A DNA stretch of 64,000 bases from CALCKU01 sp964654665 (GTDB taxonomy: Bacteria > Pseudomonadota > Alphaproteobacteria > Caulobacterales > Maricaulaceae): assembly GCA_964654665.1 (NCBI GenBank), contig CAZZKV010000005.1:49529-113528 (forward strand). Reading direction: 5' to 3'. The position numbers and the translations under genes are program-made. Numbering within the stretch: the first letter of the stretch is position 1; the number at the start of each line of letters is the position of its first letter. Shown here piece after piece: positions 7,847 to 15,920 of the stretch. The notes beneath the pieces are model-generated. The model saw nothing but the letters and a program-made list of their open reading frames with translations. It ran no database searches and was not told the origin of the DNA.

Positions 7847-8371
7847 ATGAAAACAACGGCTACATATTTGTTATTTACTGCTATTGCGGCTCTTTTGCTA
7901 CCGTCCGTAGCTCAGGCACAATTTGCTCCGGATAATCGTGCGCCCATTGATTTGGAAGCCGATGACATTGTTAACCAGGCGGGAATAACGATCTTATCGG
8001 GGCAAGTAGATGTACGCCAAGGCGATGTCCGTATTTTATCAGATAAAATGAAAATTTATAGCGGAGGGAATGCGTCGACGGGAACGGATATTGGTAATAT
8101 TTCAAAGATTGAAGCGGAAGGTAATTTTTATTATATTACACCTGATCAAGAAGTTCGCGGGACGCGAGGCTTATATGAGCGCAAGCGGGATAGTTTTGTA
8201 GTAACGGGAGATGTGATTTTGTTGCAAGGCCCGGATAATGTCGTCACTGGTGATAGGCTTGTGTATAATCTAACGAGCCGGGAAGCTCAGGTTACTAGCC
8301 TGTGCAAAGGACGGCGGTGCGGGCCAAAGAAACGCGTGCGTATTCTTATTAAAAACCAAAGCAGTAACTAA
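7847..8371 (+). CDS. LptA/OstA-like LPS transport protein, second copy
   Basis: A 174-aa secreted protein (signal peptide ending SVAQA, then QFAPD) with the same OstA/LptA fold and near-identical landmarks to the gene before it. Shared segments include ITILSGQVDVRQGDVRILSD, NISKIEAEGNFYYITPDQEV and GLYERKRDSFVVTGDV. The C-terminal cysteine pair is also kept (CKGRRC). The two genes therefore look like a tandem duplication that has diverged. Whether both join one bridge, as homo- or hetero-oligomers, cannot be told from sequence. It is followed by lptB after about 65 bases. Confidence 0.87.
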   Translation: MKTTATYLLFTAIAALLLPSVAQAQFAPDNRAPIDLEADDIVNQAGITILSGQVDVRQGDVRILSDKMKIYSGGNASTGTDIGNISKIEAEGNFYYITPDQEVRGTRGLYERKRDSFVVTGDVILLQGPDNVVTGDRLVYNLTSREAQVTSLCKGRRCGPKKRVRILIKNQSSN

Positions 8372-8436
8372 TGCTGCTGTAAGGGCTGAGAGATTGGATA
8401 TTCATGGCAGATCTTAGAACAGATCTAGGGGGCAAT

Positions 8437-9183
8437 ATGGCTCAAAATACCAATACGCCGCCGGCAAAAGGGTTGGCTGCTAATAATATTGGTAAGGCTT
8501 ATCGCGGTCATGTCGTTGTAAAGGATATAACATTAACTGTACAACGCGGTGAAATTGTAGCTCTTATGGGGCCAAACGGTGCGGGTAAGACAACCAGTTT
8601 CTATATGATTATGGGATTGATTGAGGCTGATCGGGGTTCCATCACGTTAGATGGTCAAGATATTACCGATTTACCTATGTACCAACGGGCGCGTTTAGGT
8701 GTGGGTTATCTGCCGCAGGAACAATCGATTTTTCGGGGCTTAACCGTTGAAGAAAATATTCGCGCCGTTGTTCAGCTAACAGAAAAAGATCGTAGCAAAT
8801 GGGATGATAATGTTGATGCTTTGCTGGATGAACTTAATATAGGGCATATTAAAAAAAGCCCGGCTATGGCTTTGTCGGGTGGGGAACGTCGCCGCGTTGA
8901 AATTGCTCGCGCTCTGGCGTCGCGCCCGAGCTTCATATTGCTAGATGAGCCCTTTACAGGGATTGACCCGATTGCCATTGCTGACATTTCGGATTTAGTA
9001 CGTTATTTGAAGAAGCGTGATATTGGTATTTTGATAACGGATCATCGTGTGCGCGAGACTCTCGACATCGTTGATCGGGCATCTATTTTATTTCAAGGTG
9101 AGGCTTTATTTGAAGGTACGCCTGAAGAAATTCGTGCGAATAAGGATGTTCGCCGTGTTTATTTGGGTGAAAAATACGCTTAG
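8437..9183 (+). CDS. lptB: LPS export ABC transporter ATP-binding protein LptB
   Basis: A 248-aa ABC ATPase with Walker A GPNGAGKT (45-52), the LptB-type Q-loop PQEQSIFRGLTVEEN, signature LSGGE (146-150), Walker B FILLDE (166-171) and the switch His in TDHRVRETL. This spacing and the SIFRGLTVEEN motif are specific to LptB among ABC proteins. It powers LPS extraction from the inner membrane together with LptFG, which are not in the window. The ATG at 8437 is preferred because AGGGGG lies 4 bases before it. An in-frame ATG at 8404 would add 11 residues but has a weaker site. Confidence 0.95.
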   Translation: MAQNTNTPPAKGLAANNIGKAYRGHVVVKDITLTVQRGEIVALMGPNGAGKTTSFYMIMGLIEADRGSITLDGQDITDLPMYQRARLGVGYLPQEQSIFRGLTVEENIRAVVQLTEKDRSKWDDNVDALLDELNIGHIKKSPAMALSGGERRRVEIARALASRPSFILLDEPFTGIDPIAIADISDLVRYLKKRDIGILITDHRVRETLDIVDRASILFQGEALFEGTPEEIRANKDVRRVYLGEKYA

Positions 9184-9197
9184 GATTTTTACGAGCG

Positions 9198-10334
9198 ATG
9201 CGCATTTCGAATAAAGATGCTCGCCATATTTTACTTAATGCTCACGGCCTTGCAGTTCCACCGACCGGGCCTGTTAATGTTGCAAACATTATCCGGAACA
9301 TGGGGTTTGTACAGCTTGATACGATCCGTAATGTCTCGCGGGCGCATCACCATATCCTTTGGAGTCGGAACCAGAATTACCGCGAAGCTATGCTCTGGCA
9401 AACATTGGAACAGCGGGAGATTTTTGAACATTTTACTCATGATGCATCCTTACTGCCGATAGAGTTATATCCGCTATGGCGGTGGCAGTTTACTCGGATG
9501 AAAAACCGGCTGACTCAGAGTAAGCGCTGGAATATCGAAGAGGCATTAAACCGGGATATCAAAAGCCGTATCGCTGCTGAAGGCCCGCTTTCAACGCGGG
9601 CATTTGATACAAAAGTAAAAGGACCAAAACAAATGTGGTCACGTCCGCCGCATAAAAATGCCTTGGATTACCTTTGGTATATAGGCGAGCTTTCAACGGC
9701 TCACCGCGTAAATTTTATCAAATTTTATGATTTTTCTGAACAGGTTATCCCTTCGCATATTTATAATATGGCCATGCCGAATAACCCATTGGGACAGTTA
9801 TGTCGGGCCGCTCTGGACAAACTTTGGATTGCAACGGCTGCAGAGATACAAGATTTTTGGGGTGCAGCAAGCGCTGTGCAGGTTAAGCATTGGCTTGAAA
9901 ACTGTGAGGATATCAAACGGATCCGTGTGCAAGGCGCTGATGGTCACTATTATCCTGCATATGCCGTGGCAGATATCGACAAACGGTTAGAGTCTATAGG
10001 CAGGCTGTCATCACGTTTGCGAATACTGTCTCCATTTGACCCTCTCATTCGCAACCGTAAGCGGTTGAAACGTATTTTCGGATTTGATTATAAGATCGAA
10101 ATATTTGTTCCTGCCGCCAAACGGCGATGGGGTTATTATGTCTATCCTATTTTGCAGGGGGCGCGGCTAGTCGGACGGGCTGAACTTAGCGCTGATCGTA
10201 AAGCCGGAACCTTGCACCTTAAACAGCTTTGGCGTGAAGAGGATGTGCAATGGACTGATAAACACGATAGTAAATTAAAAGCAGAACTGACGCGTCTAGC
10301 CCGATTTATTGGAGTAAAACCTATGGGGCTGTAA
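9198..10334 (+). CDS. winged-helix YcaQ/AlkX-type DNA glycosylase
   Basis: A 378-aa protein of the HTH_42 (YcaQ/AlkZ) family. The N-terminal region carries MGFVQLDTI with the Q-x-D catalytic pair (Q39, D41), the form found in YcaQ/AlkX; AlkZ has Q-x-Q. Further family landmarks are the HFTHDASLLP segment, tandem winged-helix regions, and the C-terminal LSPFDPLIRNRKRLKRIFGFDYKIEIFVPA stretch. Family members excise N-alkylated purines and unhook interstrand crosslinks; the exact substrate here is inferred. It starts 14 bases after lptB and may share its transcript, although its function is unrelated. Confidence 0.85.
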   Translation: MRISNKDARHILLNAHGLAVPPTGPVNVANIIRNMGFVQLDTIRNVSRAHHHILWSRNQNYREAMLWQTLEQREIFEHFTHDASLLPIELYPLWRWQFTRMKNRLTQSKRWNIEEALNRDIKSRIAAEGPLSTRAFDTKVKGPKQMWSRPPHKNALDYLWYIGELSTAHRVNFIKFYDFSEQVIPSHIYNMAMPNNPLGQLCRAALDKLWIATAAEIQDFWGAASAVQVKHWLENCEDIKRIRVQGADGHYYPAYAVADIDKRLESIGRLSSRLRILSPFDPLIRNRKRLKRIFGFDYKIEIFVPAAKRRWGYYVYPILQGARLVGRAELSADRKAGTLHLKQLWREEDVQWTDKHDSKLKAELTRLARFIGVKPMGL

Positions 10335-10339
10335 TGCAG

Positions 10340-10897
10340 TTAACTATCAAGGAGACGGTGTCCCAAGAGCGGATAACAGGCCTCCTTGCGGTAGAGATTA
10401 AGACCTGATTTTTTAGGATGGCTGGATATTAAGTAAAATCGGTCAACCAAGAAGGGTAGAGATTTAAACTGAGCCCAATTTTGCTCCCATGCAATGATCC
10501 GGTCAAGCGGGCTATGGGCTTTCATATAAGCCAATGTAACATGAGGTGTATATTTTCGGACTTCCATATCGACTTTGGCATAGCGGGCCGCCCGGCGTGA
10601 TGCCTTATATAATCCGGTGAGTTCGGCATTACGTTCGACACCGGCCCAAATGGCATGAGGGTGGTTGTGGCCGAAATGGCCAACGCCGCCAAGGCGAAGA
10701 TCAAAACTAGGGCGCGGGATACGTCCAAGTTCTGTATCAACTAACTCGGCTTGATCGGCATTAACGTCACCAAAATACCCTAACGTTATGTGCAATTTAT
10801 CAGTTGATGACCACCGAGCCCCCGAAACGCCTTTTTGCATTTTTTCTAAGGCGCGTAATGTCTGTAAGGGAGGAATTATCGCCGTGAATAACCGCAT
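10340..10897 (-). CDS. thpR: RNA 2',3'-cyclic phosphodiesterase (LigT/ThpR family)
   Basis: A 185-aa 2H phosphoesterase with the two H-x-T/S-x catalytic motifs, HITLGYFGDV near residue 40 and HVTLAYMK near residue 122. The family hydrolyses 2',3'-cyclic phosphate ends of RNA. The start at 10897 is set by a TAATG junction with the aldo-keto reductase upstream; the frame is open further but enters that gene. It is convergent with the AlkX-like gene, with only 5 bases between the stops. Confidence 0.9.
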   Translation of the reverse strand: MRLFTAIIPPLQTLRALEKMQKGVSGARWSSTDKLHITLGYFGDVNADQAELVDTELGRIPRPSFDLRLGGVGHFGHNHPHAIWAGVERNAELTGLYKASRRAARYAKVDMEVRKYTPHVTLAYMKAHSPLDRIIAWEQNWAQFKSLPFLVDRFYLISSHPKKSGLNLYRKEACYPLLGHRLLDS

Positions 10898-11943
10898 TAA
10901 GCCACAGGAGACATATAAGTCTTGTGAATATGGTGAGCGGCTTTTTCCATGGCTTCTGTCCATTTAATATCATGGGCGTCAATATTATCTTTGAGCTGTG
11001 CCATTGTTGTCGCACCAATAATATTAGAGGTTACAAAGGCACGGGTTTCGACGAATTTCAGGGCAAATTGCGTTGGCGTTATACCTAATTCATGGGCAGT
11101 TTTATTACAATCTAGTATGGCTGCATGTGCCGTATCACTATCATATCGACCAAGAAAATTCGGGAACAAAGCTTTGCGTGATCCATCAGGTGTCTTCCCG
11201 CCGTCATATTTTCCCGTGAGTAGGCCCATGGCTAAAGGGGAATATGCCAGTAATCCGACCTTTTCTCGAATGGCAATTTCGGCCAAACCATAATCAAAAC
11301 GTCGGGCCACAAGACTATAGACATTTTGTATAGAGGCGATACGCGGCCGGTTTTGTGTTTGGGAAAGCTCTATATATTTCATTGTGCCCCAACTACTTTC
11401 ATTGGAAACGCCAATATGACGGATGTTGCCTTTTTCAACATGGCGCGATAGCGCGCCGAGAATATCATCCAGTGGTACCATATCATCGGCGTCATAATCT
11501 TTATAGCTGTGATAGCCGAAGGCCGGAATAGCACGGTCGGGCCAATGGAGTTGGTAAAGGTCAATATAATCGGTCTGTAGGCGTCGCAGGGACTTTTCCA
11601 CGGCTTCGTCGATTTGTGTTGGTGTATGGCGTGTCATAGCATCATTTTCGCGGCACCATGACATGCCGGAACGGCCTGTGACTTTAGTTGCAAGAATGAA
11701 ATCGTCGCGTTTGGCGCGGGCTTTAATCCATGTTCCGATATAGTGCTCGGTACGGCCTTGGGTTTCGGCTCGGCCAGGGACAGGATACATTTCGGCAACA
11801 TCGATAAAGTTAATACCGCGTGACAGCGCATAATCGAGTTGCTCATGGGCTTCTGCTTCGGTATTTTGTTCGCCCCATGTCATAGTACCTAGACAAACAG
11901 AGGTTACATTCAACTCCGTTTGGCCCAGTTGTCGTAATTCCAT
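10897..11943 (-). CDS. NADP(H)-dependent aldo-keto reductase, Tas-like
   Basis: A 348-aa aldo-keto reductase barrel. It has the opening LGQTELNVTSVCLGTMTWGEQNTEAEA and catalytic Asp/Tyr in FIDVAEMYPVP. The conserved KVTGRSG lysine and the LYQLHWPDR histidine segment follow. The cofactor-binding IIGATTMAQLKDNI lies near the C-terminus. The closest family is Tas/YajO-type enzymes of uncertain natural substrate. It is translationally coupled (TAATG) to thpR downstream and divergent from the Bax-inhibitor-1 gene across a 107-base gap. Confidence 0.92.
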   Translation of the reverse strand: MELRQLGQTELNVTSVCLGTMTWGEQNTEAEAHEQLDYALSRGINFIDVAEMYPVPGRAETQGRTEHYIGTWIKARAKRDDFILATKVTGRSGMSWCRENDAMTRHTPTQIDEAVEKSLRRLQTDYIDLYQLHWPDRAIPAFGYHSYKDYDADDMVPLDDILGALSRHVEKGNIRHIGVSNESSWGTMKYIELSQTQNRPRIASIQNVYSLVARRFDYGLAEIAIREKVGLLAYSPLAMGLLTGKYDGGKTPDGSRKALFPNFLGRYDSDTAHAAILDCNKTAHELGITPTQFALKFVETRAFVTSNIIGATTMAQLKDNIDAHDIKWTEAMEKAAHHIHKTYMSPVA

Positions 11944-11963
11944 AATAATCTACCTTTAATGCC

Positions 11964-12034
11964 TGTCGGTTTATCTTGGTATTTTGCCCGACATGCCTTA
12001 TATAGAGTACAACCGCCCGTAAAGAGGGCATTGT
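11964..12034 (+). promoter_or_regulatory. structured leader of the Bax-inhibitor-1 gene (candidate ybhL motif)
   Basis: Two hairpins lie before the ATG at 12051. TGTCGG (11964-11969) pairs with CCGACA (11988-11993). ACAA-GCCC (12009-12018) pairs with GGGC-TTGT (12026-12034) around a 7-base loop, ending just before the TAGGAG ribosome site. A conserved 'ybhL leader' RNA is known upstream of this gene family in Alphaproteobacteria. I match it by position and hairpin shape only, not by its consensus. Confidence 0.35.
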
Positions 12035-12050
12035 TTATTAGGAGCCATTT

Positions 12051-12773
12051 ATGAATGACTTTAACCAAAACTTAGCTAGCGGCGCGCAAACCGATGTCGG
12101 TTTACGTGATTTTATGCTAGGAACTTATCGCTATATGGCTATGGCGATGCTTGTGACCGCTGGTGTTGCCTTTTACGGTGGTCAGATGATTCAATCTAAC
12201 CCGCAATTGATGGGGTTATTACGCAGCCCGTTTATCTTACTAGGCTTTGTCATTGCGATTCCGGTCCTTTTTGGAGCCGTTGGCCGTAAACTGCCATCCA
12301 TGAGCCTAGGCGGGGTTTTAACTTTCCTTTTTGGCTTTGCCGCCTTCCTTGGCGTATTTATGTCAGCTGTGTCGGCTTTTGTGCCGGGCGTGATTATTGC
12401 TAAAATCTTCTTTATGACCGTCGCGATGTTTGGGGCCCTAAGTCTTTTCGGTTATTCGACGGGTCGAAACCTGAGCACATTTGTAAAATATGCCTTCGCT
12501 GCGTTTTTAGGCTATGTTGCAATCTCGCTTCTCGGCGCTTTTTTCCCGGCTTTCCGCCCGTCAGGGACGCTTGATATCATTATCAATGTCGTGGCCCTTG
12601 GTGCAATCGCAATGATTACGGCTTGGGAGACGCAAATGCTTAAACGCGTTTATTACGGAACGCAGGGTAATGCGATGATGATGAAGAAAATGTCGGCTTA
12701 TGGTGCGGCGTCTTTATTACTGGCTTTCGTTAATATGTTCCAAATTCTTCTAAGCCTTTTTGGCCGCGAATAA
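12051..12773 (+). CDS. Bax inhibitor-1/YccA family membrane protein
   Basis: A 240-aa protein with seven hydrophobic segments and the BI-1 pattern (RDFMLGTYRYMAMAMLVTAGVAF at the start; LGAIAMITAWETQMLKR with the conserved acidic residue in the C-terminal half). Family members are pH-sensitive calcium-leak or stress-related membrane proteins; the bacterial role is not settled. A good AGGAG site precedes the start and a terminator follows, so it is a single-gene unit. Confidence 0.92.
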   Translation: MNDFNQNLASGAQTDVGLRDFMLGTYRYMAMAMLVTAGVAFYGGQMIQSNPQLMGLLRSPFILLGFVIAIPVLFGAVGRKLPSMSLGGVLTFLFGFAAFLGVFMSAVSAFVPGVIIAKIFFMTVAMFGALSLFGYSTGRNLSTFVKYAFAAFLGYVAISLLGAFFPAFRPSGTLDIIINVVALGAIAMITAWETQMLKRVYYGTQGNAMMMKKMSAYGAASLLLAFVNMFQILLSLFGRE

Positions 12774-12799
12774 GGTTAAATTAATATCCTGAATTATGA

Positions 12800-12834
12800 A
12801 AAAAGCCCTGCCAAATTGGCAGGGCTTTTTTTTG
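12800..12834. terminator. bidirectional rho-independent terminator
   Basis: AAGCCCTGCC (12803-12812) pairs with its complement at 12818-12827 with a very short loop. T tracts lie on both strands (eight Ts on plus, six on minus). It serves the BI-1 gene on plus and the 153-aa gene/TIR operon on minus. Confidence 0.92.
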
Positions 12835-12867
12835 TTTGTTTAAAAATAGGATAGGATCGGTTTATTC

Positions 12868-13329
12868 CTATGGAGGAATTGTACCGTTTTTAATAACTGG
12901 ATCGTGATCAGCTGTTTTGCCTGTTTTTGAATTTTCATAATGCAGAGTATATTTATGATCATCCCATTTACCTTTGCCCTTTCCCTTGAAAATAACAACG
13001 GCTTTCTTACCATTACTCTTGCGTCGCCATAATGAAGCGGTTTTTGGCATTGGATCAATGGATAAAGGAATCTCCCGAAACCGCCAAGGTGAGCTTTTAT
13101 TGATCGTAAAGACAATTTTTACAAAGCCATCTTTGTGAATATGGAAATCAGCTTCGGGGAATCCTTGACGCTGTTGGTCATATTCAACTCGTTCTTTGTT
13201 TGATAAGGGCGTTTCAATACCATTTTGATCACAATTAAAAACACGATGTTTGATAAAACCGCCTGTTCCCGACGTATCATTCATCGCCGCGATAGGGTCT
13301 TTAATTCTTATTCGATGCACTGCTTTCAT
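12868..13329 (-). CDS. hypothetical protein coupled to the TIR-TPR gene
   Basis: A 153-aa protein without recognised domain, signal peptide or membrane helix. It is basic and rich in Lys/Gly (a KGKGKGKWDDHKYTLHY stretch), with a likely beta-strand character in the second half. The segment ENSKTGKTADHDPVIKNG near the C-terminus resembles short strand-loop repeats of small beta-sandwich proteins, but I cannot assign a family. Its ATG overlaps the TGA of the TIR-TPR gene (13326-13329), so the two are translated together and probably act together. Its codon use and AT content look like the TIR gene rather than the housekeeping neighbours. It could be an effector, sensor or regulator of the TIR protein. 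Confidence 0.8.
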   Translation of the reverse strand: MKAVHRIRIKDPIAAMNDTSGTGGFIKHRVFNCDQNGIETPLSNKERVEYDQQRQGFPEADFHIHKDGFVKIVFTINKSSPWRFREIPLSIDPMPKTASLWRRKSNGKKAVVIFKGKGKGKWDDHKYTLHYENSKTGKTADHDPVIKNGTIPP

Positions 13330-15077
13330 GGTGTTATCTCTTTCTCTTTCTCATTGTTTGATTTTGAAGTTAAACGTAAAAATTTGTGTAGAGAGTTTAT
13401 GGTTTCATTGGTTGGCTCTAAGGCTTCTAATGTTTTTTGAAAATCAGGTTGTAATGCTTGAAGTTTTTGTATGTTGTTTTGTTTTTTATAAATTTCGGTT
13501 GCTAATGTTTGCCCTAGCCCTAATCCTTTGAGCCAATATGAGTTATCATTATCATGCTCACTCAATAGTTCGAAAATCTGAATTGACTTTAGAGTTTGTT
13601 CCTCTGCGGTTACGAAATCGTGCTTTAAATAGGATAACCGGCCTAGGTCACGATATGCTGTTCCTATCATAAAGTGTGCATCCCAATTTTCATTATCTAA
13701 TGTGATAGATTTTTGAGCTATGAAAATTTCTTGTTCAAAATAGTGGATAGATTCATCCAAATTATCAAGCCGTGCATAAATTTTTGCAAGCCAACCTAAC
13801 ACGTTAGCATGATCATTGAGAAGGCTTGCGTTCTCAGGTTCATTTTTCGCTAATGTCGTATAAATAGAATTTGAATAAGACATTTCGGCTAGGGCCGTTT
13901 CGTATCGCTTCTGCTCATATTCGAAGGCACCAAGATTAGCAGCCGCCGCCGCAAGCTCATTTTGGTTTTTTGTGCTTGTTGGAACAATATCAATTAATTG
14001 TTCAGCCAGAGAATGATATTGTTCAAAATAGGTCCGCGTAGTGTCAGTCTTTCCTTGGGCCAAGTTAGCATAACCCTTCCAAAAGGCCGATTGCGCATGG
14101 TCAAAAATTGCGCTTGCTTTATCCGAACAAAGGTTGATCTGTGGTGCAGTCGCTAAATATGCATTATCTGCATGGCGAGAAAAGTTATCTATATTGCCCG
14201 CTGTCCCGGCAATTTCTGCAGCGAGGTGAGATGCGCGGGCTTTGCGGCCAATAGCATCGCATCCCAGAGTCCGCCTGTCATAGCTTGCATAATAATCAAG
14301 CACTTCATCAGCAACGCCACCTAGCACGTCGATACGCCCAACGGGTTCAAGTTTATCTTTTAAATCCCCAATCATAAATTCAATCAGATTCTCAGCCTCT
14401 GTTCTACGCTGTGTGGCTTCATTCTTTGCATCAAGGGCAATCCATGTCAGCGATCCCATAACTAACACGATTGCGGCTGCAACTGATGTGATGGCCGTCA
14501 CGCGGTTGCGTGCGCGTTTAAGGTCGCGCTGAACCAGATTATCAAGGTCAAGACCTGCGAGCCCAGACATGAGTTTTAAAATACCGAGCCGGCGGCCATC
14601 ACCACTACTGCGCAAGTCAGCAGCGAGAGGTTCTTCGGGTTTGTCGGTCAGCTTTCCATGACGATTGACCTCAAATCGCAGCGCAGGAGGGAGGCACTCT
14701 TGTGCAGGATCTTTGGCAAAAGGGTCCCCGTCGATAATAATGGAAAAAACCCGCGCTCTATTATTATGCTGTTTAAAGAATAAAATTTCCTGGTTAACCC
14801 ATTGGGACTGGGCTGCATCTGGGGAACAAATAATGATAAGGTTTTCAGAATTTGAAAGGGCTTGCTCTATTTTTTCTCCTAGATTTCCAGCCGCGGCGAG
14901 GTCTTCCCGATCTCGAAAAACGGGTTTAAAGCTTTTCGGTACAGGACCCACCGCCGTTGGCGTTCCAACTAGCCCTTTTGGAAAGGTAAAATGTTCAAGA
15001 CGGCGATGTAACCACCGCGCCATGGCTTCATCTTTATGACTATAGCTGATAAAGGCTTTATATTTTAAAATTTTCAT
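13326..15077 (-). CDS. TIR domain-transmembrane-TPR protein
   Basis: A 583-aa protein in three parts. Residues 5-150 form a TIR_2-type domain: FISYSHKDEAMARWLHRRLE, the BB-loop region PVFRDREDLAAAGNLGEKI, and SQWVNQEI, whose Glu (E97) aligns with the catalytic Glu of NAD-cleaving TIRs (WVxxE in SARM1). Then comes an LGILKLMSGLAGLD-DNLVQRD linker, a single membrane helix (about 195-214) and a conserved AENLIEFMIGDLKDKLEPVGR segment. The C-terminal half (about 330-560) is TPR-like helical repeats. The predicted topology puts TIR in the cytoplasm and the repeats in the periplasm. Similar TIR-TPR proteins occur in Caulobacterales and sphingomonads with no established function. It ends in a 4-base overlap with a 153-aa unknown gene. 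Confidence 0.88.
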   Translation of the reverse strand: MKILKYKAFISYSHKDEAMARWLHRRLEHFTFPKGLVGTPTAVGPVPKSFKPVFRDREDLAAAGNLGEKIEQALSNSENLIIICSPDAAQSQWVNQEILFFKQHNNRARVFSIIIDGDPFAKDPAQECLPPALRFEVNRHGKLTDKPEEPLAADLRSSGDGRRLGILKLMSGLAGLDLDNLVQRDLKRARNRVTAITSVAAAIVLVMGSLTWIALDAKNEATQRRTEAENLIEFMIGDLKDKLEPVGRIDVLGGVADEVLDYYASYDRRTLGCDAIGRKARASHLAAEIAGTAGNIDNFSRHADNAYLATAPQINLCSDKASAIFDHAQSAFWKGYANLAQGKTDTTRTYFEQYHSLAEQLIDIVPTSTKNQNELAAAAANLGAFEYEQKRYETALAEMSYSNSIYTTLAKNEPENASLLNDHANVLGWLAKIYARLDNLDESIHYFEQEIFIAQKSITLDNENWDAHFMIGTAYRDLGRLSYLKHDFVTAEEQTLKSIQIFELLSEHDNDNSYWLKGLGLGQTLATEIYKKQNNIQKLQALQPDFQKTLEALEPTNETINSLHKFLRLTSKSNNEKEKEITP

Positions 15078-15145
15078 TTGCCTTCTCCCCAGACCGACGT
15101 GTCTTCAAATCATAAAATTTTGAACGGGTAAAGAGGCGAGGCGGT

Positions 15146-15490
15146 TCAGTGTTTTACCTTAAACCGCATTTTGTCAAAGACGCGTAAGACCGTTTTAAGG
15201 TCATGCCCGCGTTTCATAATGAGGCCTCCGGGCGCTATAACGGCAAATTGTCCCTGTTTATGCCGGAGGGCTGGCGTTTTTTCTATCCGGTATAACGGGT
15301 GTTCTGTTGCGCGGCGAAAGATCGAAAATACGGCCTTGTCGTGGAGAAAATCCAGCGCATAGTCTTTCCAGTCTCCATTGGATACCATTTGGCCGTAAAC
15401 AGCAAGGATTAGAGAAAGTTCTTGCCGGTTAAAAGCAATCTGAGATGGTTTATTTTTCTGCTTAGATAGGGAAATAACTTTGGAGTTCAT
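15146..15490 (-). CDS. DUF2794 domain-containing protein
   Basis: A 114-aa protein matching the alphaproteobacterial DUF2794 family (FNRQELSLILAVYGQMVSNGDWKDYALDFL, then FRRATEHPLYRIEKTPALRHKQGQFAVI). No function is known. It lies 68 bases upstream of the TIR-TPR gene on the same strand, with no terminator between, so read-through into the TIR pair is possible. It is a conserved chromosomal gene and probably marks the edge of the accessory pair. Confidence 0.88.
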   Translation of the reverse strand: MNSKVISLSKQKNKPSQIAFNRQELSLILAVYGQMVSNGDWKDYALDFLHDKAVFSIFRRATEHPLYRIEKTPALRHKQGQFAVIAPGGLIMKRGHDLKTVLRVFDKMRFKVKH

Positions 15491-15665
15491 CGTAAAAGAA
15501 TAGCGTAATAATGGCGCTGCGCAAGCCAGATAACAATAGGTTAGGGAGAGGAAAAGTAAGTGGCTTTATGCTATATCTACGTTAGCTTGTAGGATTCAAA
15601 TGTTATGCGCATGTTTTTGGGGCCGGGTTAACAATCCTGTCTAAGCTTTCATAATTTGCCTTAAT

Positions 15666-15855
15666 TGCGCCGCATTTTGGGCTCCTTTCAGACGTGATTA
15701 GAGGGGATATTTTTTGAGTCGACGGGAGAGGGAACACGGTTTTCTTACAGCCCCCCAGCCCCCGGGTTTTCACCCTCGTCGACACCATATATTCCCACAC
15801 CCCGTTCCTTTAAAAGCCGGGGTTTGCGTCCTCTTCCCCAATAGATATGGGCGCA
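15666..15855 (+). ncRNA. putative long-hairpin RNA with 6S-like architecture
   Basis: The two ends are complementary: TGCGCC (15666-15671) with GGCGCA (15850-15855), then TTGGG (15677-15681) with CCCAA (15837-15841). An asymmetric central open region follows; its 3' strand carries a small hairpin (CCCCG 15800-15804 with CGGGG 15818-15822). Further in, GGGGATAT (15703-15710) pairs with ATATTCCC (15789-15796) and GTCGACG (15718-15724) with CGTCGAC (15777-15783), capped by a GC-rich loop. Closing stem, central bubble and long apical arm at about 190 nt is the shape of 6S RNA, which binds RNA polymerase. I cannot confirm the family by primary sequence. A strong terminator immediately follows on the same strand. 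Confidence 0.45.
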
Positions 15856-15857
15856 GA

Positions 15858-15898
15858 AAAACGGCCTCTTGCTACAGCCCAGCAAGAGGTCGTTTTTT
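15858..15898. terminator. strong terminator, bidirectional
   Basis: A 13-position stem pairs 15861-15873 with 15881-15893 (one G-U) around a 7-base loop. Six Ts follow on plus and five on minus. On plus it would end the RNA at 15666-15855; on minus it ends the DUF1223 gene. Confidence 0.9.
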
Positions 15899-15920
15899 GT
15901 TGAACAAAAATGTTAAAGAA

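Noticed and set aside
12868..15490. Reading the TIR locus as a known Thoeris system
   Set aside because: No SIR2/macro-type ThsA partner is present. The TIR protein is membrane-anchored with TPRs, unlike ThsB.
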